NCBI GenBank assembly: GCA_018715225.1
Contig: DVMB01000017.1
Span: forward strand, 1-19,433
Length of the DNA stretch: 19,433 bases
Origin: Candidatus Onthoplasma faecigallinarum
GTDB lineage: Bacteria; Bacillota; Clostridia; Christensenellales; UBA1242
Reading direction: 5' to 3'
Within the stretch, counting starts at the first letter, position 1. Each line of letters starts with the position of its first letter. Below, piece after piece: positions 6,687 through 14,871 of this stretch. The notes beneath the pieces were generated by a model. It made no database searches. It saw nothing but the letters and a program-made list of their open reading frames with translations, and had not been told where the DNA came from. The position numbers and the translations under genes are program-made.

Positions 6687-8133
6687 ATACCACATGGACA
6701 AAATAGTTGGAATCAACTGTGGATAGGTCGATTTCTATTTCAGCACCATCTCTGTTAAGTTTGATAATGACATTGTCCCCTTCTCGTACAGTTAGGAGCA
6801 AATCGTCAAATTGGAAATATCTAGTTATTTCGTAAGTGGTGTCATTAATTTGAATTGACTTTATTATATCGCCCACTTGGAAATCGCTGGTATAGGAGGC
6901 GGATACTTCTGTTATTACAGCGTCATCAGTTATTACTAATTTTCCAAATGTATAGGTTGCTTTGCTATTCTGTGAAGTGATTGTGAGTCCTAGATCTAGT
7001 TTTACGACACCGGTGGCGGTATTGTTGTTGTTAATATAGTTGGATATGATGTTGTCAGCCACTTTAGTTACATTATCTACAGGTAAAGCGTAGGCGTAAT
7101 TGTCCAATGGAGTATTGTCGCTAGAATATACTCCTTTGGCGTTGACAATGCCTATCAATTCTCCATTTGAATTGAATAGTCCACCGCCAGAGTTTCCGCC
7201 GTTGACTGCTGCATCTATTCGCATCACTCTAAATGTAATTATGCTCTCTTCGTCTGCTCCTTGCATTGTCAAATCTTCACTCTCCACAGAGACAATTCCT
7301 TTAGTTACGCTGAATCCTTCTCCCTCTGGGTTTCCTATAGCAATAGCAGTGTCAGCCACTGAATATCCGTCTGCAATATCAACCGCACGAGCATCTGCAT
7401 TGTTCGCTAATAGGTCTTGAGTTGATACTCTCAATACTGCGATGTCATAATTCATAGATCCGCCGAGGTATTCGCATTTTACCGCACCGCCATTGAATTC
7501 TACTAGAGGATAGCCGTCATCGTTTAAAACATCTTCATATTTTACAATATCCTCATCTACACCATATTGGTATATATAAATGTTTTTACCGATCTTGTTG
7601 TCTGTCATTGAAGCGGAATAGTATACAACGTGATAGTTTGTGATGATGTAACTATATTCGTCGTCCATTTTGTATATCACTCCTCCGCCACAGCCTATTT
7701 GAGTATCATTAGTTATATGACCGTACCAACCTAAAGATTGAGTGGGTTGTTCGACATAGACGGTTACCGCTGAAAGGAGGGCTTTGTTTGTAGCGTATTG
7801 ATAACTATCATCTCCAGCTTCTATAGATAGATAGTCTTCTAGGAATTTTGTAAATTCGTCCTCGTTATACAATCCTTGGCTGACGCAGTAGTCAAAAATG
7901 CTCTCTATTGTTACATCGTTGCCATCTTCGCCATCTGTCCCATTTTCTATTGTAAAGGTCGATGTGGTACCATTAGAGTAGGTTATAGTGTATATGTCGA
8001 CATTACCTAATGTGTATGTCTTTTCAATTTTTACGACGTATGGGTCCTGTTGCGTGCAGGCTGTGAACAAAAGTAGACATGGAATAATCAATAATATCAA
8101 GAAAAAAACTCTAAATTTTTTTAATATTTTCAT
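6685..8133 (-). CDS. HtrA/DegP-like trypsin-fold serine protease, lipoprotein with PDZ domain
   Basis: A 482-residue exported protease. The signal peptide ends in the lipobox LLFTAC, with Cys26 as lipid-attachment site, so it should be anchored on the outer face of the membrane. Next come a small segment (about 33-75) ending in the collagen-like run NGTDGEDGNDV and a linker to about 115. The S1C protease domain follows with the complete triad: H168 in TNYHVV, D230 in YDIAVLRV and S315 in NGGNSGGGLF. A C-terminal PDZ-like domain (about 380-475) includes VITEVSASYTSDFQVGDIIKSI. The role is probably quality control or processing of envelope proteins. The ATG at 8133 has AGAGG upstream. It is monocistronic, between the argS terminator and divergent radC. 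The fusion of a DG-rich segment to HtrA is unusual but seen in gut Bacillota lipoproteins. Confidence 0.92.
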   Translation of the reverse strand: MKILKKFRVFFLILLIIPCLLLFTACTQQDPYVVKIEKTYTLGNVDIYTITYSNGTTSTFTIENGTDGEDGNDVTIESIFDYCVSQGLYNEDEFTKFLEDYLSIEAGDDSYQYATNKALLSAVTVYVEQPTQSLGWYGHITNDTQIGCGGGVIYKMDDEYSYIITNYHVVYYSASMTDNKIGKNIYIYQYGVDEDIVKYEDVLNDDGYPLVEFNGGAVKCEYLGGSMNYDIAVLRVSTQDLLANNADARAVDIADGYSVADTAIAIGNPEGEGFSVTKGIVSVESEDLTMQGADEESIITFRVMRIDAAVNGGNSGGGLFNSNGELIGIVNAKGVYSSDNTPLDNYAYALPVDNVTKVADNIISNYINNNNTATGVVKLDLGLTITSQNSKATYTFGKLVITDDAVITEVSASYTSDFQVGDIIKSIQINDTTYEITRYFQFDDLLLTVREGDNVIIKLNRDGAEIEIDLSTVDSNYFVHVV

Positions 8134-8171
8134 AGTTAACCTCTTTTTTATTATATCACAGATTAAAAAAT

Positions 8172-8199
8172 ATTATATACTAAAAAATATGCTTTTCAA
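8172..8199 (-). promoter_or_regulatory. Promoter of the HtrA-like gene
   Basis: On the reverse strand, TTGAAA (8199-8194), a 16-nt spacer and TATAAT (8177-8172). A second TATAAT with extended TG lies closer to the gene at 8155-8150. Both would leave room for the AGAGG Shine-Dalgarno. Confidence 0.6.
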
Positions 8200-8205
8200 A
8201 ATATT

Positions 8206-8233
8206 TTGATATATTAAATAAATATGCTATTTT
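8206..8233 (+). promoter_or_regulatory. Probable promoter of radC
   Basis: TTGATA (8206-8211), a 16-nt spacer and TATTTT (8228-8233) with an extended -10 TG at 8225-8226. It would give a short leader of about 11 nt that includes the weak Shine-Dalgarno AGGA at 8240-8243. The -35 region overlaps the divergent protease promoter area, and alternative -10 boxes are possible in this AT-rich stretch. Confidence 0.45.
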
Positions 8234-8251
8234 ATAAATAGGAACTAAAGT

Positions 8252-9034
8252 ATGAAATATCCGTATAAACATGTGCATGGCGGTCATAGGCAACGCTTGA
8301 AAGATAAGGTGAGGCAAAATGGTTTGACTTCGCTTAGTTTGCATGAGGTCTTGGAATTGATTTTGACATATACTATTCCACAAAAAGATACTAATCAGTT
8401 GGCACATGAATTGATTGATACCTATGGAGGTTTTTCTAAGGTGCTGGAAGCAGATTATTATGATCTAATGAAAAACAAAGGTGTTGGGGAAGAGACGGCT
8501 TTGTTCTTGAGTATGTTGCCCCGATTGTTTGACATTTTCAAAGAGGACAAGGAAGAAAATGACATTAATTTTTTGCGTTCTCCATATGAATGTGTCAAAT
8601 ATTTTAGAAGTAAGTATGAAATCAAGAATAAGGAATTTTTGTATGTAGTTTGCTTGAACAATAGTTGTAAGATCATGAAAACTATCATAATAGAGGGGAA
8701 TAGTGATAACAGTGTGTCCATAGATATTAAAAAATTCGCCAATATGATCAACAACGAAAATACAGCATCTATTGTGCTTTTTCATACTCACCCCAACGGA
8801 GAAGTGAAGCCAAGCAGAGAAGACATATTGACCACTCAAAATATTTTGAACATCTGTTGTATAATGAATGTCGTGCTTTGCGATCATATTATATTGAATG
8901 AAAAAGATTATTTTTCGTTTGGTAGAGACAATCTATTGTTTGATATGTATAACAAGTTTAGCAAAAATTTTTCACTTTCAATAAGTAACAAACAAGATAT
9001 GTGCCAACACATTGGATTTAAGTTTGACGAATAA
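8252..9034 (+). CDS. radC: RadC/UPF0758 family JAB-domain protein
   Basis: A 260-residue RadC-family protein. The N-terminal part (about 10-95) is the helix-hairpin-helix-like region: HGGHRQRLKDKV, LHEVLELILTYTIPQKD and KGVGEETALFLSMLP. The C-terminal part (about 110-235) is the JAB/MPN+ metalloprotease-like fold with the signature FHTHPNGEVKPSREDI, giving metal ligands H178, H180 and D191, followed by the degenerate CDHIILN (usually GDHI). Despite the historical name, a role in DNA repair is not supported for the family; its true function is unknown. The start ATG at 8252 has AGGA eight nt upstream. It stands alone, divergent from the protease, with no strong terminator before the AT-rich gap leading to the FkbM gene. 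Confidence 0.92.
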   Translation: MKYPYKHVHGGHRQRLKDKVRQNGLTSLSLHEVLELILTYTIPQKDTNQLAHELIDTYGGFSKVLEADYYDLMKNKGVGEETALFLSMLPRLFDIFKEDKEENDINFLRSPYECVKYFRSKYEIKNKEFLYVVCLNNSCKIMKTIIIEGNSDNSVSIDIKKFANMINNENTASIVLFHTHPNGEVKPSREDILTTQNILNICCIMNVVLCDHIILNEKDYFSFGRDNLLFDMYNKFSKNFSLSISNKQDMCQHIGFKFDE

Positions 9035-9123
9035 AATTAAATTGTCAAATTTGAAAATAACAACATAAATATAATTATGAAATTTTATTAAATAATAAAA
9101 AATTAATAAATATTGACAAAAAA

Positions 9124-9151
9124 TTGATACAAAATTAATAGAATTCATAAT
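9124..9151 (+). promoter_or_regulatory. Possible promoter of the FkbM-type gene
   Basis: TTGATA (9124-9129), a 16-nt spacer and CATAAT (9146-9151). A perfect TTGACA also occurs at 9113-9118 with TAATAG at 17-nt spacing. The whole 9035-9175 gap is extremely AT-rich, so the register is uncertain. Confidence 0.35.
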
Positions 9152-9175
9152 TTTTTTATAAAAAAGGAAAATTAA

Positions 9176-10111
9176 ATGAGAAATTATATTGACAATTTAT
9201 TTTTTAAATTAATTGAAGAGATAAAAAATAAAAATATTTATGATATTTATATTCATATGGTCAATAAATTTAAAAAAATACCTTTTGTTACACAAAAATC
9301 AATGGAAAATTATTTTAATAAATTTGATTATTGGGGCAAAATGAATATAGATAATGATAATTTTCAAATTTTTTATTTAAAAAGTTTGGTATTTAAAGAA
9401 AATTTAGAAGATTATGTATGGTTATATAATAGATTAAGTGATTACAAATCAAAATACATATTATTTTCTATTTTGAATAATTTTTATAATTTTGATTTTA
9501 TCAATTTGAAAAACTGTATGGAGAATATTTATAAACAATATTTTGATCTCGACTTGATGCCAAAATGTGAGGACGAAGTCTTTGTAGATGTGGGTACATT
9601 TACAGGGGATACAGTGATAGATTATTTAAATTCATACGGGGAAGATAGTTATAATAAAATTTATTGTTATGAGATCAGTGACGACAACATCAAAAAAATA
9701 GAAAAAAATTTAGCATCTTATAGCAATATTATAGTAAAACAAAAAGCCATTGCAGACAAAAATTCCACTTTATATTTTGATCAAAACATTGAGCCGTCAG
9801 CAAATAAGATTTCGGCGAATGGGAATATTGCGATAGAGGCAGATAGTCTTGACAACGATGTTTTAGACAAAATCACATTGGTCAAAATGGACATTGAAGG
9901 AGGAGAGAGATTGGCTATTGAGGGAATGAAAAATCACATCAAAAATGGCTCTCCTAAACTATTGATAGCAGTATATCACAACAATACAGATTTGTTTGAA
10001 ATTCCAAAATTGATTGAAAAATACAACGATAATTATGATTTTCATTTGAGATATTACGGAGGGTGCATATATCCTACAGAAATTTGTTTAATATGCTTAC
10101 CTAAAAAATAA
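9176..10111 (+). CDS. FkbM family SAM-dependent methyltransferase
   Basis: A 311-residue protein in two parts. Residues 1-120 are a helical, Asn/Lys/Phe/Tyr-rich region with no recognised motif. From about 133 a Rossmann methyltransferase of the FkbM type follows: EVFVDVGTFTGDTVIDYLN (SAM motif I), IYCYEISDDNIKKIEKNL (motif with acidic E that holds the SAM ribose), VKMDIEGGERLAIEGM, LLIAVYHNNTDLFEIPKLI and a C-terminal LRYYGGCIYPTEICLICLP. FkbM enzymes methylate O (sometimes other) positions of sugars or small molecules, often near glycan genes; none are adjacent here. The Shine-Dalgarno AAGGAAA precedes the ATG. The first 120 codons are almost all A/T-ending and visibly more AT-rich than the second half and the flanking genes, hinting at transfer or mosaic origin. 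The substrate is unknown. Confidence 0.88.
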   Translation: MRNYIDNLFFKLIEEIKNKNIYDIYIHMVNKFKKIPFVTQKSMENYFNKFDYWGKMNIDNDNFQIFYLKSLVFKENLEDYVWLYNRLSDYKSKYILFSILNNFYNFDFINLKNCMENIYKQYFDLDLMPKCEDEVFVDVGTFTGDTVIDYLNSYGEDSYNKIYCYEISDDNIKKIEKNLASYSNIIVKQKAIADKNSTLYFDQNIEPSANKISANGNIAIEADSLDNDVLDKITLVKMDIEGGERLAIEGMKNHIKNGSPKLLIAVYHNNTDLFEIPKLIEKYNDNYDFHLRYYGGCIYPTEICLICLPKK

Positions 10112-10136
10112 AATGGATAAAATTTATCCATTTTTT
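10110..10136. terminator. Bidirectional terminator between the FkbM-type gene and the RSH gene
   Basis: Arms AAAATGGATAAA (10110-10121) and TTTATCCATTTT (10123-10134), with T residues continuing to 10136. A realistic fold uses a 9-bp stem and a 7-nt loop. The reverse strand also carries a T-rich tail, so it can serve both convergent genes. The left arm starts within the FkbM stop codon. Confidence 0.88.
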
Positions 10137-10155
10137 ATTGTTTATTATATATTTT

Positions 10156-12015
10156 TCATGATTTTTTATTGATTTTTTCATTTTTTATTGATTTTTTTGT
10201 TTTATGCTCTTTTGAAGCTATCGGTTTCCAATAGGCTTCAATAATTCTCGACGCTCTAAAATAACTCACATTTGGACAAACTTTTCTATGAATGACAATT
10301 CCACGTCCTGCAGAAATGAATCCAATAATATCATCTCCATACATTGGTTTGCAGCAACCGGCGAATTTGATCATGATATTGTTTAGTCCTTTTATACCGA
10401 TCTGCTTATCGGTTGGAGTGGATAATGAGATAGTGTTTTCTTGTTTTGTAGTGAGATCCTCTTTTTGAATTTGTTTTTGATAGGCTTGAGCTAGTTTGTT
10501 GGCAATAAGTTTAGCAGAGATTGCGTTTGTCCCAATGTTTGCATAGAACTCGTCTATCTCATTCATGTTGTAATATTTCAAAATCTCGTCTATATTCTTC
10601 TTTATCATCAACTTGGATACGGAGTAACCTTTTTCTTTGATCGCATTTTCCAGCATTGTCTTTCCAAGTTTGATATTCTCTTCTTTCATGTTTTTCTTGA
10701 AAAAGGAGTTGATCTTATTTCTTGCTTCGCTGGTTTTGCATATCTTTAGCCAATCTCTTGATGGTCCCTTAGAGTTAGGATTGGTGATGATCTCAACCAC
10801 ATCGCCATTGTGTAGGGCTGAGTATGTGGACACCATTTTACCATTGACTTTCGCTCCTACACATTTGTTGCCTATCTCACTATGTATAGCGTAGGCGAAG
10901 TCGAGCGGAGTGGAACCATTCGGTAGATAGATGACCTTACCCATTGGAGTTTGAACGAAAATTTCACTATTGTATATATCTTGGCTAAGTGAATTTGCCA
11001 GTTCATCAATGCTGACATTTTCATTTTCCATCATCTGTCTCAACCATGCAAGGCGAACATCTAGGTTGTCTTGCTTGTTGCGTTTCTCTTTGTATAGCCA
11101 GTGGGCAGCCACGCCATATTCGGCGTATTTATGCATCTCTTCTGTCCTGATTTGAATCTCGACAGGAAAACCTTCAAATTTCACAGTGGTATGCAATGAT
11201 TGGTATCCATTAGGTTTAGGTATTGCGATATAATCTTTGAACCTATTCGAAATCGGTTCAACGATACTATGTAATCTGCCAAGCAGGGCATAACAATCGG
11301 GCACAGTCGAGACAATCGCACGCACGGCTATTAGGTCATATATATTATCTAGGTTGTGGTCGTTCAATTTTTTGTATATGCTATAGATATGCTTTTTCCT
11401 TCCGTAGACTTTACCTTTGATGCCTAGGTCATGCATACAATTTTCCACCAATTTTGTCAGGCGTTCTACAATCGGCTGACGCTTGTGGAAACGCATATCC
11501 ACTTCGTTCTGTATCTCGTTGTACTTTTCTGGATTCTCAATTTGAAAAGCACCGTTTTCGAGTTCTGTCTTGTATCCGGACAAGCCTAATCTAGCGGATA
11601 GTGGGGCGTAGAGAGTGAAAATGGAGCGTGCTAGAGCCTTTCTGTCTGCATCATTTAATTCGTTTGAAAACCTTAGGTTAGTTACTATAAAGGCAATCTT
11701 TAGCATGATTATTCGAATATCTTTCGTGATGGCAAAAAACATTTTTCTCAAATTTTCTGCTTCTTCTTTTTGCTGTGAGAAATTGATTTTGTCTAATTTA
11801 TCTAATATTTCAATGGTGTTATAGATATTCTCAGGATATTCATTTTTTATGTCCTGCAAAGATGTCTTGCCAGATTTCAAACTGAGATACAACACTCCTT
11901 CAAGTTTGTTGTCATCGCCCAGTTGCATATCATCAATTATAGTCAAAAGTTCGTCTACTATCTTCTGTTGTTGACCATCAAATCTATTTTTTAATTTTTC
12001 TATTTCTTCTTTCAT
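10156..12015 (-). CDS. relA: RelA/SpoT homologue: (p)ppGpp synthetase with degenerate hydrolase domain and no ACT domain
   Basis: A 619-residue RSH protein, shorter than the usual 720-760. The synthetase domain looks intact: VYGRKKHIYSIYKKL (203-217), YDLIAVRAI (226-234), RFKDYIAIPKPNGYQSLHT (258-276) and VEIQIRTEEMH (285-295), with E286 at the catalytic position. The RFKD motif is the type found in bifunctional Rel enzymes rather than the EFDD of monofunctional RelA. The N-terminal hydrolase region is recognisable by its flanks (LDKLDKINF, AENLRKMFFAI, YAPLSARLGLSGYKTELE), but the metal-binding HD of HDVVEDT is absent and ADRLHNMR is replaced by AFIVTNLRF, so hydrolysis should be lost. TGS (352-412) and the CC...H...C zinc-finger-like region (C554, C555, H576, C580) are kept. 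The protein ends soon after, in a Lys-rich tail without the ACT domain. It probably acts on the ribosome in the stringent response. Confidence 0.93.
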   Translation of the reverse strand: MKEEIEKLKNRFDGQQQKIVDELLTIIDDMQLGDDNKLEGVLYLSLKSGKTSLQDIKNEYPENIYNTIEILDKLDKINFSQQKEEAENLRKMFFAITKDIRIIMLKIAFIVTNLRFSNELNDADRKALARSIFTLYAPLSARLGLSGYKTELENGAFQIENPEKYNEIQNEVDMRFHKRQPIVERLTKLVENCMHDLGIKGKVYGRKKHIYSIYKKLNDHNLDNIYDLIAVRAIVSTVPDCYALLGRLHSIVEPISNRFKDYIAIPKPNGYQSLHTTVKFEGFPVEIQIRTEEMHKYAEYGVAAHWLYKEKRNKQDNLDVRLAWLRQMMENENVSIDELANSLSQDIYNSEIFVQTPMGKVIYLPNGSTPLDFAYAIHSEIGNKCVGAKVNGKMVSTYSALHNGDVVEIITNPNSKGPSRDWLKICKTSEARNKINSFFKKNMKEENIKLGKTMLENAIKEKGYSVSKLMIKKNIDEILKYYNMNEIDEFYANIGTNAISAKLIANKLAQAYQKQIQKEDLTTKQENTISLSTPTDKQIGIKGLNNIMIKFAGCCKPMYGDDIIGFISAGRGIVIHRKVCPNVSYFRASRIIEAYWKPIASKEHKTKKSIKNEKINKKS

Positions 12016-12030
12016 GATAAATCCGTTTGT

Positions 12031-12059
12031 ATTTTAGCACATATTTTTTTAAATTACAA
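12031..12059 (-). promoter_or_regulatory. Promoter of the RSH gene
   Basis: On the reverse strand, TTGTAA (12059-12054), a 17-nt spacer and TAAAAT (12036-12031) with an extended -10 TGC. Fifteen nt separate the -10 from the ATG at 12015, so the leader should be only about 8-9 nt, with a marginal GGA as Shine-Dalgarno. Confidence 0.6.
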
Positions 12060-12178
12060 TTCTATTTGTAAAATTATGAATTATTTTATTATTTCGACAT
12101 ATTTCTTGATGCTAAAGATTGGCTTTATAAGATATGTTCTATTTAAGGAAAGAATTTAATAAGTTAGTTTGAGGGAAT

Positions 12179-14803
12179 ATGTATAATTTAAAAAGCAGTG
12201 ATGCCTTGGAAAAACTGAATAGTTCAAAATCTGGACTTAATAATTTAGAGATCAGGGACAGGCTCAAGAAATATGGCAAAAACGAACTAGAAAAAGAGAA
12301 AAAACAGACCTTTTTGAAATCTTTTTTTAAGCAATTTTTAAACATAATGGTGGCTATCTTGCTGGTGTCAGCGGTAGTCTCTTTGACTGTGGCTATTATA
12401 AACAAAGAGTATGCAGATTTGTTTGAAGGGTTTGTGATTCTTTTTATCGTCATCATGAACGCTTTGATTGGAGTGTTTCAAGAAAACAAGGCACAGGCTT
12501 GTATCAATGACTTGCAAAAGTTTGAAAAAACCATAGTGAAAGTCGTCAGGAACGGAGTCGTCTTGAATGTGGATAGTACCGAGTTGGTTCCTGGGGATAT
12601 TGTTGAAATGGAGGCGGGCAACATTGTCATGGCGGACATACGTTTGCTTGAGAGCAACAACTTTTCATGCGATGAAAGTTCGCTCACTGGGGAGAGCCTT
12701 CCTGTAGAGAAAAATGCGGACTTGGTATTAAATAAAAACACGCCTCTAGCGGAAAGAAAAAATATGGCATATTCTGGGAGTATGGTAACCAATGGCAAGG
12801 CAAGAGGGGTGGTTGTAGCGACAGGTAAGAATACGGAACTAGGAAAGATTGCAAACCTCCTTTTTAATGCTAAAAAAGAGATAACTCCTCTTCAAAAGTC
12901 GATTGATAAAATAGGGAAAATCATCACATGGGTGGTGCTAGGTGTATGTGTAATAATCTTGGCAATAGAATTGATCAGTGGCAATGGGTTTATGAACGCA
13001 ATCATGACGTCTGTAGCCCTCGCTGTCGCTGCCATACCAGAAAGTCTACCTGCAGTAATAACCATTATTCTTGCCTTAGGGGTTCAGCAGTTGGCTAAAC
13101 GTAAATGTATAATAAAACACCTTCATGCAGTCGAGACGTTGGGAAGTTGCGAAGTAATATGTACGGACAAGACGGGGACGCTGACATTAAACAAAATGCA
13201 GGTGGTAGATACATTCTGGGACAATCAATTCAATTTAAAACAAGGGGAAGTGTATCACGATGCGATCAAGTGTATGCTACTATGTAATAACGCTAGACAA
13301 GAAAAAGGTAACATAGTAGGAGAGCCGACAGAGACTGCACTATATGAATATGCAATAGATTTTTTAGATGCGGTTAATTGTAAAATCATTCATGAAATAC
13401 CTTTTAATTCGACGAGAAAGATGATGAGCGTCATAGTAAATGACGGCGGGGTCAAAAGTTACACAAAAGGTGCACCAGAAATTTTGATAAAGAAATGCAA
13501 ATTCATCAAGTTGGGGGACAAAATACTGCCTTTTAGTGATGAATTGAAAGAAAGAGTGAAGAACGCCAACGATATCATGACGGACAAAGCCCTGAGAGTG
13601 ATTGCGTTTTGCTATAAAGATTATGACATCTACAACCCGAAAGATGAGTTGGAAGAGGACATGATTTTTTTAGGTTTGGCAGGAATGATGGATAATCCTA
13701 GACCAGAAGTGAAAGACAGCATAGAAAAATGCTTCAAGGCGGGGCTAAAGCCTGTAATGATCACAGGCGATCATAAAAGGACGGCTTTCGCAATAGCAAA
13801 GACTCTTGGGATAGCGTCATCTATAAAGCAAGTGATAACAGGCGAAGAGCTGGATAAGCTTAGCGATAAAGAGTTGAGGCGTAATTGTCAAAACTATACG
13901 GTATATGCTAGGGTGTCTCCCGAACATAAAGTACGAATTGTAAAAGCATTCAAGGGGTTAAAAAAGATCGTCGCTATGACTGGCGATGGGGTCAATGATG
14001 CTCCAAGTTTAAAGATTGCTGACATTGGTGTAGGCATGGGAAAATCTGGCACTGATGTTGTCAAAAATGTCGCTGATATGGTGGTAACAGATGACAATTT
14101 TGCGTCCATTGTTGTCGCAGTAGAAGAGGGTAGAAAGGTATATAGCAATATCCAAAAGGCACTACAATTTTTGATTTCCACAAATTGTGTAGAAGTATTT
14201 GGCATGTTGCTGGCTCTCGTGTTTTTCCCCGATGTTACATTTCTTTTGCCTGCACAGATGTTGTTTATCAATCTAGTTACGGACAGCTTGCCGGCATTTG
14301 CTCTCGGTATGGAAAAGGTGGAAAAGGATGTCATGACTTCGCCACCTAGAGATAGTTCGAGTGGACTATTTGGCGGAAAAGTTGGGGTCGCCATCATATA
14401 TCAATCTATTTTGCAGACATTGATAGTGATGATAGTTTTTGTCGTTGGAATCAAATTCTATTCCCCTAATGCCGCAAGCACAATGGTGTTCTTTAGCATA
14501 ATATTTATGCAATTGTTGCATAGCGTAAATTGCAAGACAAACAACTCAATATTTACAAAAAATTTGTTTGACAATAGGACGTTCAATATATGTTTTGTCG
14601 TAACGCTTTTGATTAATTTGTGTGTCGCATGTATTCCTTTCATGTATCAACTGTTTGGGCTAGAGTTTTTGAATTTTTCGCAGTGGATAGTTGTAATAAT
14701 TGCATCTATTATCATAATACCTACATGCGAGTTGTTTAAATTGGTATTGCCTGACAGAAGTAGAACTTTCAAAATAAGAAGAAAACTAAAAACAAAAATT
14801 TAA
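12179..14803 (+). CDS. P-type ATPase, type II cation (Ca2+-like) transporter
   Basis: An 874-residue P-type ATPase of the SERCA/PMCA-like group. In order: cation-ATPase N-terminal domain (about 1-60), TM1-2, actuator domain with SLTGESLPVEK (TGES 170-173), TM3-4 with ion-site motif VALAVAAIPESLPA (PESLP 287-291), phosphorylation site CTDKTGTLTLNKM (D330), nucleotide-binding domain with KGAPEILIKKC, hinge TGDGVNDAPSLKIADIGVGMG, and TM5-10. TM5 has NCVEVFG and TM6 has NLVTDSLPA. The N and E of TM5 and the N, T and D of TM6 match SERCA calcium ligands, so Ca2+ export is the best guess; Mn2+ or another cation is possible. ATG 12179 follows an in-frame stop, so the start cannot lie further upstream. 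GAGGG is only three nt from the ATG, unusually close. A small membrane-protein gene follows with no terminator seen between. Confidence 0.94.
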   Translation: MYNLKSSDALEKLNSSKSGLNNLEIRDRLKKYGKNELEKEKKQTFLKSFFKQFLNIMVAILLVSAVVSLTVAIINKEYADLFEGFVILFIVIMNALIGVFQENKAQACINDLQKFEKTIVKVVRNGVVLNVDSTELVPGDIVEMEAGNIVMADIRLLESNNFSCDESSLTGESLPVEKNADLVLNKNTPLAERKNMAYSGSMVTNGKARGVVVATGKNTELGKIANLLFNAKKEITPLQKSIDKIGKIITWVVLGVCVIILAIELISGNGFMNAIMTSVALAVAAIPESLPAVITIILALGVQQLAKRKCIIKHLHAVETLGSCEVICTDKTGTLTLNKMQVVDTFWDNQFNLKQGEVYHDAIKCMLLCNNARQEKGNIVGEPTETALYEYAIDFLDAVNCKIIHEIPFNSTRKMMSVIVNDGGVKSYTKGAPEILIKKCKFIKLGDKILPFSDELKERVKNANDIMTDKALRVIAFCYKDYDIYNPKDELEEDMIFLGLAGMMDNPRPEVKDSIEKCFKAGLKPVMITGDHKRTAFAIAKTLGIASSIKQVITGEELDKLSDKELRRNCQNYTVYARVSPEHKVRIVKAFKGLKKIVAMTGDGVNDAPSLKIADIGVGMGKSGTDVVKNVADMVVTDDNFASIVVAVEEGRKVYSNIQKALQFLISTNCVEVFGMLLALVFFPDVTFLLPAQMLFINLVTDSLPAFALGMEKVEKDVMTSPPRDSSSGLFGGKVGVAIIYQSILQTLIVMIVFVVGIKFYSPNAASTMVFFSIIFMQLLHSVNCKTNNSIFTKNLFDNRTFNICFVVTLLINLCVACIPFMYQLFGLEFLNFSQWIVVIIASIIIIPTCELFKLVLPDRSRTFKIRRKLKTKI

Positions 14804-14843
14804 TTCCCTCCAATTTCGTAATGGATGAATAAATCCTATCAAT

Positions 14844-14862
14844 TTGTAAAACATATTTACAA
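14844..14862 (+). repeat. Inverted repeat just upstream of the small membrane-protein gene
   Basis: TTGTAAA (14844-14850) and TTTACAA (14856-14862) form a perfect 7+7 inverted repeat with a 5-nt spacer. Its last bases touch the strong Shine-Dalgarno AAGGAGG (14861-14867). It could be an RNA hairpin that modulates initiation or a DNA operator; chance is also possible. Confidence 0.35.
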
Positions 14863-14871
14863 GGAGGAATT

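Noticed and set aside
12100..12178. Promoter for the P-type ATPase
   Set aside because: TTGATG at 12106 and several TATA-like hexamers exist, but none has acceptable spacing, so I do not place one.
13894..14397. 167-codon reverse frame inside the P-type ATPase gene
   Set aside because: It is a shadow of the conserved TGDGVNDAP-to-TM6 region on the other strand, with biased Ser/Thr composition and no start signals.
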